NCBI GenBank assembly: GCA_963764315.1
Contig: CAVXSB010000009.1
Location: forward strand, 342,723 to 406,722
From: DATLWN01 sp963764315
GTDB taxonomy: Bacteria; Pseudomonadota; Zetaproteobacteria; Mariprofundales; Mariprofundaceae
Direction: 5' to 3'
Length of the DNA stretch: 64,000 nt
Shown: in pieces, positions 8,482 through 15,313 of the stretch
Numbering within the stretch: position 1 is the stretch's first letter
How the letters are laid out: the number at the start of each line of letters is the position of its first letter
Made by a program: the position numbers and the translations under genes
The notes under the pieces: model-generated
Database searches by the model: none
Told to the model about the DNA's origin: nothing
Seen by the model: the letters and a program-made list of their open reading frames with translations, nothing else

Positions 8482-8673
8482 ATGCTGAAAAAGCCCCTTA
8501 TCGAGACAAACCCTTATCTGCGCGATCCGGAGAAGTTTCGCAAAGCACTGATTACCAGTGTTTCCAGCTCTACCGCGATCGAAACCGGCGCACCGGTTTC
8601 ATCCATCGCTCGCATGCTTGAGGAGCATGCCAGCGCTGAAACCCTCACAACGGTGCAAAGCTCCGCTCGATAA
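8482..8673 (+). CDS. Small protein with Fic-antitoxin-like SSSTAIE motif
   Basis: A 63-aa ORF. The start KKPLIETNPYLRDPEKFRKALITSVSSSTAIE resembles a widespread class of tiny proteins that carry an S-x-x-x-E inhibitory motif; here STAIET has Thr where Gly or Asn is usual after the Glu. In Fic toxin systems such a Glu blocks ATP binding in the active site. It converges on the Fic gene and overlaps its 3' end by 29 bp, which is not the usual antitoxin-first order. The C-terminal third may be altered, since it runs into the fic antisense strand. No good ribosome site is seen. Confidence 0.45.
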   Translation: MLKKPLIETNPYLRDPEKFRKALITSVSSSTAIETGAPVSSIARMLEEHASAETLTTVQSSAR

Positions 8674-9280
8674 TTCCGGAAAAGAGCCGCTCCATCGGCT
8701 TGTAATTCTTACCCAAGCCTTCCTGCACTGCGGCAAAGTAGTCCGGCCGCCTCTCTCCGGTAATCAGGCTGAAATCCAATAACGGCAATCCCGCCTGCAA
8801 TGCCATCAACGTAGAAAGGATTCGCGCCGTACGTCCATTGCCTTCGCGGAACGGATGAATCAGCACGAGTTCCACATGCGTTTCCGACAAGGCGCCGATA
8901 ATCTCCGCCCTGTTTCCGAAGCGACACGGCGTATGCCTTGCCAGCGCATCCTTCTCGAAAGCCTCCATAAGAGATGGAATTTGGGCGGCGGCGGCAAACA
9001 TGAACCCATCCTTGCTGACGTTCAATTGCCGGTATTCGCCGGCCCATTCGTAAATCTCACCCAACCACACTCGATGGAACTTACAAATATCGGCGACGGT
9101 AAAGCGATGCTCCTCATCGAATTCGCCGACAAGCGCCACCATCGCTTTCTCCAGCGCGCATGCCTCGGCATCATCCATTGCCTCCGGTGTTTTGATCCCA
9201 AGCCGATTCCTGAGCACGCGTCCATCCGAACCGGATTCGAACTGGGCTTCCGTTCCGGAAGTATCGTATCGTGATATCAA
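8645..9280 (-). CDS. fic: Fic family protein (predicted AMP transferase)
   Basis: A 211-aa Fic-domain protein. The catalytic loop HPFREGNGRTAR is intact (H142 to R153), so it should be able to transfer AMP or another nucleotide to hydroxyl groups of target proteins. The N-terminus SRYDTSGTEAQFESGSDGRV is typical of this small-Fic group. The TTG at 9280 is chosen because a GGGAGG ribosome site lies 8 nt upstream; an ATG at 9334 would add 18 residues without a ribosome site. No inhibitory helix is obvious inside the protein, so inhibition, if any, would have to come from a partner. Targets are unknown. Confidence 0.87.
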   Translation of the reverse strand: MISRYDTSGTEAQFESGSDGRVLRNRLGIKTPEAMDDAEACALEKAMVALVGEFDEEHRFTVADICKFHRVWLGEIYEWAGEYRQLNVSKDGFMFAAAAQIPSLMEAFEKDALARHTPCRFGNRAEIIGALSETHVELVLIHPFREGNGRTARILSTLMALQAGLPLLDFSLITGERRPDYFAAVQEGLGKNYKPMERLFSGIIERSFAPL

Positions 9281-9340
9281 TCCAGTGCCCTCCCGTGGGA
9301 AGTGATGGCTCGCCTTTGGCCGTTGGTCGCCCATCGACAG

Positions 9341-9393
9341 TGTAGCCCGTGACGGGGTTACGACGGGATCGGGTGCACCTCCGGGGTTCTCAG
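9341..9393. repeat. Imperfect direct repeat, copy 2 (3' end of cbbR2)
   Basis: Begins TGTAGCCCGTGACGGGGTTA and ends CTCCGGGGTTCTCAG. It is the partner of 7525-7574. This copy encodes the last residues of CbbR2 (LRTPEVHPIPS). Confidence 0.65.
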
Positions 9394-10287
9394 GGTGGCG
9401 GCCGCCTCCTCGATGATGAAATCGCGGAATGCCTGGGCGATGGCGGAGAAGCGCTTGTCCTTGCGGTAGACGATGCGCCAGTGGCGCATGATGGGGAAAT
9501 CCTCGACGTCCAGGATGCAGAGGCGTTTCAGTTCCAGCTCCATCTCCAATGTGTACAGCGAGACCACGCCGAGACCGAGGCCGGCCCGCACCGCCTGCTT
9601 GATCGCCTCGCTGGAGTTCATCTCCATGCCGCTGGGGCGCTCGAGATCGTGGCGCGCCAGGAAGCGTTCGACGGCGGCGCGCGTGCCCGATCCCTGTTCG
9701 CGCACGATGAAGGGCTCCGTGGCGATCTCGCTCAGGGGAATCCCGGCGCGGTCGCGCCACGGATGATTCGGCGGCGCGATCACGACCAGCGGATTCTCCA
9801 TGAAGACCTCGGAATGGACCGGCATGGCGGCCGGCGGTTTGCCCATGATGACGATATCGGTGGTGTTCTCCTCCAGGGCGCGCAGCAGCCCGGTCCGGTT
9901 GACGACGTCGAGCGTGATCTGGACATCGGGGTAGCGGGCGCAGAAGGTGGCCAGAAGCTGCGGGGCGAAGTAGTTGGCCGTGCTCGCCATGGTCAGGTGC
10001 AGGTGGCCGCGCTTCAGCCCCTTCATCTCGCCGATCGCCTCCTGGGCCTCCTCCAGCTTCTGGTGAATTTCCTGGGTGTAGCGCCACAGCTCGCGGCCCG
10101 CATCGGTCAGGCGAAAGTGTTTGCCCGTCCGTTCGAACAGCGGCAGGCCGATCCATTCCTCCATCTGCTTGATCTGGATGGAGACGGCCGGCTGCGTCAG
10201 GTGCAGCACCTTGGCGGCCTGCGTGTAGCCTTGTTCCGTTGCCACGGCCTCGAAGATACGTAGCTGTTTGAGCGTCAGGCGTCGCAT
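9358..10287 (-). CDS. cbbR: LysR-type regulator CbbR (form II RuBisCO operon)
   Basis: A 309-aa LysR regulator divergent from cbbM. The helix-turn-helix (LRIFEAVATEQGYTQAAKVLHLTQPAVS, residues about 8-35) and effector domain (STANYFAPQLLATF) match the first CbbR closely. The frame extends 22 codons further, but the ATG at 10287 is chosen because TGGGGA sits 5 nt upstream and the HTH then begins at the usual position. It is expected to control cbbMQO. Having a second CbbR suggests the two RuBisCO operons respond to different CO2, O2 or redox states. Its last codons lie in a sequence repeated at 7.5 kb. Confidence 0.92.
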   Translation of the reverse strand: MRRLTLKQLRIFEAVATEQGYTQAAKVLHLTQPAVSIQIKQMEEWIGLPLFERTGKHFRLTDAGRELWRYTQEIHQKLEEAQEAIGEMKGLKRGHLHLTMASTANYFAPQLLATFCARYPDVQITLDVVNRTGLLRALEENTTDIVIMGKPPAAMPVHSEVFMENPLVVIAPPNHPWRDRAGIPLSEIATEPFIVREQGSGTRAAVERFLARHDLERPSGMEMNSSEAIKQAVRAGLGLGVVSLYTLEMELELKRLCILDVEDFPIMRHWRIVYRKDKRFSAIAQAFRDFIIEEAAATLRTPEVHPIPS

Positions 10288-10307
10288 GGAATCCCCATAA
10301 ATAAAAT

Positions 10308-10325
10308 TTATAGACCTTATTATAA
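10308..10325. promoter_or_regulatory. AT-rich inverted repeat, possible CbbR2 operator
   Basis: TTATA (10308-10312) and TATAA (10321-10325), 8 bp apart, immediately upstream of the cbbM -35 element in the cbbR2-cbbM divergent region. It is short but AT-rich and well placed for a LysR site; binding is inferred. Confidence 0.45.
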
Positions 10326-10333
10326 CTGTTGAT

Positions 10334-10362
10334 TTGAATGATGCACCCGCCAAACCTATGAT
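10334..10362 (+). promoter_or_regulatory. Probable sigma-70 promoter of cbbM
   Basis: TTGAAT (10334-10339), a 17-bp spacer, then TATGAT (10357-10362). Both hexamers are close to consensus and the spacing is ideal. The -35 is better than that of cbbL. Confidence 0.6.
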
Positions 10363-10453
10363 CCGGCCATACCGTAGAAATAGTCAGGTCTTTAAACGTT
10401 CGTATAAAGAGGGCGTGAAGGACCGAATATGAATACAGAGAGGGAACATCAAC

Positions 10454-11866
10454 ATGGATCAATCGAATCGTTACGCCGACCTGAGCCTGAATGAAGCCGA
10501 CCTGATTGCAGGCGGCAAACATTTTCTTGTCGCATACAAAATGATACCGGCAGAGGGCTATGGCTTCCTGGAAGTCGCAGCGCATATCGCCGCCGAGTCT
10601 TCCACCGGCACCAACGTGGAAGTTTCCACCACCGATGATTTCACCCGCGGTGTCGACGCACTCGTGTATGAAATTGACGAAACAGCGTTTGGCGATCACC
10701 CCGTCAAGGGTGGCGGCCTGATGAAGGTTGCCTATCCCGTTGAGCTGTTCGACCCGAACCTCACCGATGGCCACTTCAATGTCTCCCATATGTGGTCCCT
10801 GATTCTGGGCAATAACCAGGGCATGGGCGACCATTTGGGCCTGCGCATGCTCGACTTCCTGATCCCCGAGGTGATGGTCAGGAAATTCGACGGCCCCAGC
10901 GCCGGCATCGCCGATCTCTGGAAAGTGCTGGGTCGCCCGGAAGTGGACGGCGGTTACATCGCCGGCACCATCATCAAGCCGAAGCTGGGCCTGCGTCCCG
11001 AGCCGTTCGCCAATGCATGTTACCAGTTCTGGCTGGGTGGCGACTTCATCAAGAACGACGAGCCGCAGGCCAACCAGCCGTTCTGCCCGATGGAAGTGGT
11101 GATTCCTAAGGTTGCCGAGGTCATGGATCGCGCACAGCAGGAAACCGGCCAGGCCAAGCTGTTCTCCGCCAATGCAACTGCCGATTTCCATGGTGAGTGC
11201 ATCAAGCGCGGCGAGTACATCCTGGGCGAGTTCGCCAAGTACGGCAACGAGAAGCATGTCGCATTCCTGATCGATGGCTTTGTCACCGGACCTGCCGGCG
11301 TGACCACTGCCCGTCGCGCATTCCCGGATACCTTCCTGCACTTCCACCGTGCCGGTCATGGTGCCCTGACCTCGTACAAGTCCCCGATGGGCATGGATCC
11401 GCTGTGCTACATGAAGCTGGCCCGTTTGCAGGGTGCTTCCGGTATTCACGTCGGCACCATGGGCTACGGCAAGATGGAAGGCCATGGCAAAGAGACCGTG
11501 CTGGCCTATATGCTGGAACGCGATGAGTGCATGGGCCATTACTTCAACCAGAAGTGGTATGGCATGAAGCCGACCTGCCCGATCATCTCCGGCGGCATGA
11601 ACGCACTGCGTCTGCCGGGATTCTTCGAGAATCTGGGCCACGGCAATCTGATCAACACCTGCGGTGGCGGTTCCTTCGGCCACATCGACAGCCCGGCTGC
11701 CGGTGGCATCTCTCTGGGCCAGGCCTACGAGTGCTGGAAGACCGGTGCCGACCCGATCGAGTACGCGAAGACCCACAAGGAATTCGCCCGTGCGTTCGAG
11801 TCCTTCCCGAACGATGCGGACAAGCTGTACCCGAACTGGCGCGAGAAGCTGGGCGTGCACAAGTAA
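10454..11866 (+). CDS. cbbM: RuBisCO form II
   Basis: A 470-aa form II RuBisCO, normally a homodimer or small multimer with low CO2/O2 specificity, suited to high CO2 or low O2. Seen: catalytic Lys in TIIKPKLGL (K175), carbamylated Lys in GGDFIKNDEPQ (K200) with ligands D202 and E203, FHRAGHGA and the loop-6 segment MGYGKMEG. No small subunit follows, as expected. The gene follows cbbR2 in divergent orientation and precedes its own cbbQ2/cbbO2. The start ATG has an AGAGGGA ribosome site. Confidence 0.98.
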   Translation: MDQSNRYADLSLNEADLIAGGKHFLVAYKMIPAEGYGFLEVAAHIAAESSTGTNVEVSTTDDFTRGVDALVYEIDETAFGDHPVKGGGLMKVAYPVELFDPNLTDGHFNVSHMWSLILGNNQGMGDHLGLRMLDFLIPEVMVRKFDGPSAGIADLWKVLGRPEVDGGYIAGTIIKPKLGLRPEPFANACYQFWLGGDFIKNDEPQANQPFCPMEVVIPKVAEVMDRAQQETGQAKLFSANATADFHGECIKRGEYILGEFAKYGNEKHVAFLIDGFVTGPAGVTTARRAFPDTFLHFHRAGHGALTSYKSPMGMDPLCYMKLARLQGASGIHVGTMGYGKMEGHGKETVLAYMLERDECMGHYFNQKWYGMKPTCPIISGGMNALRLPGFFENLGHGNLINTCGGGSFGHIDSPAAGGISLGQAYECWKTGADPIEYAKTHKEFARAFESFPNDADKLYPNWREKLGVHK

Positions 11867-11893
11867 GGAAGGCGTTCCCTTCCACAGCATCGG

Positions 11894-11922
11894 ATGCCCC
11901 CGCGCCTGCGGGGGCATTTGCT
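11894..11922 (+). terminator. Terminator-like hairpin between cbbM and cbbQ2
   Basis: Ten-base arms ATGCCCCCGC (11894-11903) and GCGGGGGCAT (11908-11917) with a 4-nt loop, followed by TTTGCTT. The broken T-run suggests partial termination. It mirrors the hairpin between cbbS and cbbQ1. Confidence 0.7.
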
Positions 11923-11967
11923 TGTCGGATGGATGCACGCATGGCGAACGATGGACAGGGGAAAGAT

Positions 11968-12772
11968 ATGGATACGAGCAAGCAGTACACGGTAAAAAAA
12001 GAGCCGTTCTATCAGGCCCAGGGCAACGAGGTGGCGCTGTACGAGGCTGCCTACAAGGCGCGCCTGCCGGTGATGATCAAGGGCCCGACCGGCTGCGGCA
12101 AGTCGCGCTTTGTCGAATACATGGCCTGGAGGCTGGGCAAGCCGCTGATCACCGTGGCTTGCAACGAGGACATGACAGCCTCGGATCTCGTCGGGCGCTA
12201 CCTGCTCGATGCCGAGGGTACGCGCTGGCTGGACGGGCCGCTGACGACGGCGGCGCGCATCGGCGCCATCTGCTATCTCGATGAGGTCGTGGAGGCCCGC
12301 CAGGACACCACCGTGGTGATCCATCCGCTGACGGACCATCGCCGCCAGCTGCCGCTGGACAAGAAGGGGGAGCTGATCGATGCACACCCGGATTTCCAGC
12401 TGGTGATCTCCTACAACCCCGGCTACCAGAGCCTGATGAAGGATCTGAAGCAGTCGACGAAGCAGCGCTTTACCGGTTTCGAGTTCGATTACCCGGCCGA
12501 GGCACTGGAGGCCTCCATCCTGTGCAAGGAGACGGGTATCGAGGGCGAACTGGCGGCCAGGCTCGTCGGGGTCGGGCAGGCGGCGCGCAATCTGAAGGGG
12601 CATGGCCTGGATGAGGGCATTTCCACGCGTCTGCTCGTCTATGCCGCGACGCTGATCAAGGGTGGCGTCGACACCCGCCGAGGCATGCCGCATGGCATTG
12701 GTGTACCCGATCACCGACGATGCCGACATCCGCGAGACGCTGAACCACGCCATCGAGGCGTCGTTCGGCTAA
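11968..12772 (+). CDS. cbbQ: RuBisCO activase AAA+ subunit CbbQ (form II associated), apparent frameshift
   Basis: AAA+ ATPase with Walker A GPTGCGKS (residues 39-46) and Walker B YLDE, paralogous to CbbQ1 over its whole length. The ATG at 11968 follows AGGGGA. Up to about 12678 the frame is intact, then homology continues only if one base in 12679-12682 is removed: the shifted frame gives ACRMALVYPITDDADIRETL, matching the CbbQ1 end (ACRVTLVRPITDDPDMRDAL), and stops with TAA at 12772. Uncorrected, the frame ends at 12780 with an unrelated Arg/His-rich tail of about 30 residues. It may be a sequencing error, a real mutation or programmed slippage. The coordinates given are for the repaired gene. 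Confidence 0.85.
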
Positions 12773-12804
12773 CACGTTGATGTTCCTGTCCATTTCTGCA
12801 AGGC

Positions 12805-15081
12805 ATGGTGATGCCGATGACTAGGGATCTCGGTCGGACCCAGCAATTTGAGATGTACTGGCAGAGGCTGGGCTGCAACTTCGCCCAGGTTGACGAGGTC
12901 TTCGACGAATGCCTGACCGCGGCCAAGGCGAAGTTGGGCACCGAAGGCGTGTTGTCCTACCTCGATAATGCGCGTTTTCTTGGCAAGTTGGGGCGGGGTG
13001 CCGAGCCGATGCTGGTCTATCTCGAAGAGGCCCCGGACGTGGTCGGCGAGACGGGTGAAGAGGTGCTGGTGGATCTGCGCGAATTCGCGCACTACATGTC
13101 CACGCATACCAATTTCAAGGCCATGGTGCCGTTTTTGCAGACCAGCGCTGCCGTGGCTCGCCGCCTGCAGAATATCGAGCTGTTCCGCAAATATATCGAG
13201 ATTATCCGCGAGATGATGGATGCCACCACGGGCTCGGTGCACGGGCATCATAGCACCTTCCCCAGCCCGGGACTTCCCGAACTTCTCAAACAGGCGCCGC
13301 GCATCCTGACGTTGGTGCCGCTGGACGGCCTGAAAAACTGGATCGACTACGGGGTGCGCTACTACAGCGATCACCCGGAACGGCAGAAGGACTATTTCTC
13401 CCTGCAATCGGCCGATGCGGTGGCCGTACTGCAACGCGAGCGCCACGGTACGCTGTTCATCGACCACGAACGCCAGCTTGATCTCTACCTGCGCGGCCTG
13501 TGGCAGGATCACGACCACCTGGTGCCGTATTCGCTGGCCTTCGACGAGTTGCGTAAGCCCATGCCGTATTACGACAAGCTGGGTATCCGCCTGCCGGACG
13601 TGTACGACGACATGGACGGCGTGCGCGGCATCGACCGCTACCGCGCCACGCTGGCGCATATGGCGGCACACCGTCGCTGGAGCACGCGGATGGTGGTGGA
13701 CAACTGGAGCCCGTTCCAGCGCCTCGCTGTGGAAACCTTCGAGGATTGCCGCGTCGATTATCTGGCCATGCAGCGCTACCCCGGCTTGCAGCGGCTGTTT
13801 CTCGCATTGCACCCGATTCCGGATGAAAGCCTGCTCGACGATCCCGAGGCTTCGGGCATCCGCATCATGCTGGCCATGGTGTCGCGCGCCATGCTCGATC
13901 CGGACTACACGTTCAGGAACAAGGACATCCGCGAGTTCGCCGACCGCTTCCTGGCAGAGATGGCCGAGGGCGAGTCCAGTAGCCCGGATATGGCCAGTCT
14001 CGGCCTGTCGTTCATCGCCCGCATGCGCCGCCAGCAGGATCTGTCGCCCAAGGTGTATTTCCAGGATACGGAAGTGGATTACCGCGACGACAACCGGCAT
14101 CTGTGGATCTACATCGAGAATAGCGACGAAGACGAGATGTTCGAGCATCTGGATGAGCGGAAGAAGAACGAGGAAGAGCTGCATGCTCTGCCACCGCGGC
14201 ATTACGACGAGTGGGATTATACGACGAAGAGCTACCGCCCGGACTGGGTGAGCCTGTACGAGGTGCTGCATCCGCAGGGCCATCCGGGAAAGATCGACCA
14301 GCTGCTGGATAAGCACAGTGGGATCGCCAAGCGCATGAAGCGTATCCTCGATATGCTCAAGCCCCAGGAGAAGGTTCGTATCCGATACCAGGAGGAGGGC
14401 AGCGAGCTGGATCTGGACGTGGCGATCCGCTCCCTGATCGATTACAAGGCCGGATCGCAGCCTGATCCGCGCATCAACATGAGTCACACCACGGCCGGGC
14501 GCAACATCGCCGTTTCCCTGCTGCTCGACCTGTCCGAATCCTTGGGAGAGCAGGCGGCGGGCTCCACGCAGACCGTGCTGGAACTGTCGCAGGAGGCGGT
14601 ATCGCTGCTGGCCTGGGCCATCGACAAGCTCGGCGACCCCTTCTCCATCGGCGGCTTCCATTCCAATACCCGCCACGACGTGCGCTATCTTCACTTCAAG
14701 GGCTTCAACGAGCCGTGGAACGACGCGGTCAAGGGGCGGCTGGCGGCCATGGACTCGGCCTGGTCGACGCGCATGGGGGCGGCGATGCGCCATGCCGGCC
14801 ATTACCTGAAGGCGCAGCAGGCAGACAAGAAGCTGTTGCTGATCCTGACCGACGGCCAGCCCTCCGACATCGATGCCAAGGACGAACGCATGCTGATCGA
14901 GGATGCGCACCAGGCGGTGAACGAGCTGGACCGCGACGGCATCTACAGTTATTGCATCAGCCTCGATGCGAAGGCTGACGCATACGTATCGGATATCTTC
15001 GGCCGCCATTACACCATCATCGACCACATCGAGCGTCTGCCGGAGAAGCTGCCGGAGCTGTTCATCGCCCTGACCAAGTAG
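12805..15081 (+). CDS. cbbO: RuBisCO activase VWA adaptor CbbO (form II associated)
   Basis: A 758-aa CbbO, co-linear with CbbO1. The N-terminal helical part is followed by a C-terminal VWA domain whose MIDAS motif DLSES begins at D575, with ILTDGQPSDID further on. It should pair with CbbQ2 to remodel the form II enzyme. Its start lies 32 bp after the repaired cbbQ2 stop. The first codons (MVMPM) offer several ATGs; the real start could be a few residues in. The frame is uninterrupted, which argues that the module is still under selection despite the cbbQ2 frameshift. Confidence 0.94.
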   Translation: MVMPMTRDLGRTQQFEMYWQRLGCNFAQVDEVFDECLTAAKAKLGTEGVLSYLDNARFLGKLGRGAEPMLVYLEEAPDVVGETGEEVLVDLREFAHYMSTHTNFKAMVPFLQTSAAVARRLQNIELFRKYIEIIREMMDATTGSVHGHHSTFPSPGLPELLKQAPRILTLVPLDGLKNWIDYGVRYYSDHPERQKDYFSLQSADAVAVLQRERHGTLFIDHERQLDLYLRGLWQDHDHLVPYSLAFDELRKPMPYYDKLGIRLPDVYDDMDGVRGIDRYRATLAHMAAHRRWSTRMVVDNWSPFQRLAVETFEDCRVDYLAMQRYPGLQRLFLALHPIPDESLLDDPEASGIRIMLAMVSRAMLDPDYTFRNKDIREFADRFLAEMAEGESSSPDMASLGLSFIARMRRQQDLSPKVYFQDTEVDYRDDNRHLWIYIENSDEDEMFEHLDERKKNEEELHALPPRHYDEWDYTTKSYRPDWVSLYEVLHPQGHPGKIDQLLDKHSGIAKRMKRILDMLKPQEKVRIRYQEEGSELDLDVAIRSLIDYKAGSQPDPRINMSHTTAGRNIAVSLLLDLSESLGEQAAGSTQTVLELSQEAVSLLAWAIDKLGDPFSIGGFHSNTRHDVRYLHFKGFNEPWNDAVKGRLAAMDSAWSTRMGAAMRHAGHYLKAQQADKKLLLILTDGQPSDIDAKDERMLIEDAHQAVNELDRDGIYSYCISLDAKADAYVSDIFGRHYTIIDHIERLPEKLPELFIALTK

Positions 15082-15186
15082 AGGGTGAGTCTCGTCCCGG
15101 GGCATGGGCTCCGTCGCTCGGCGGCGGCGCAGGGACACCATCGCCTGCTGGGCGTGCCGCCGATGCATCTCTGATGATGGCGATAT

Positions 15187-15206
15187 TATGAGCGTGCTGG
15201 CTCATA
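15187..15206. promoter_or_regulatory. Inverted repeat upstream of glutamine synthetase
   Basis: TATGAGC / GCTCATA with a 6-nt spacer, about 60 bp upstream of the sigma-54 element. The position would suit an activator site, but it does not match the NtrC consensus. Function unknown. Confidence 0.35.
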
Positions 15207-15264
15207 TATTAAGCAGAAACGATACGGTAATGGCCGGAAATCGTTGGAAATAGGCGATTCCAGC

Positions 15265-15281
15265 TTGGCGTTACTATTGCT
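15265..15281 (+). promoter_or_regulatory. Putative sigma-54 promoter of glnN
   Basis: TTGGCG...TTGCT with the invariant GG (15267-15268) and GC (15279-15280) exactly 10 bp apart, as required for -24/-12 promoters. TGGC and TTGCT match the consensus TGGCAC-N5-TTGCW. The start site would fall near 15292, just ahead of the glnN ATG at 15314. This points to nitrogen control through RpoN. Confidence 0.65.
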
Positions 15282-15313
15282 TCCAGGATTTTATCTGACA
15301 CAGGGGAACATAC

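Noticed and set aside
8645..11938. A 1097-codon open frame on the minus strand across cbbM, cbbR2 and fic
   Set aside because: Only its last ~211 codons encode a real protein (Fic). The rest is antisense or out of frame to cbbM and cbbR2 and exists because GC-rich DNA has few stops.
11527..12780. A 417-aa reading that fuses the end of cbbM (wrong frame) to CbbQ2
   Set aside because: The cbbM part is out of frame; the real gene begins at 11968 after a ribosome site, and its end needs the frameshift repair described.
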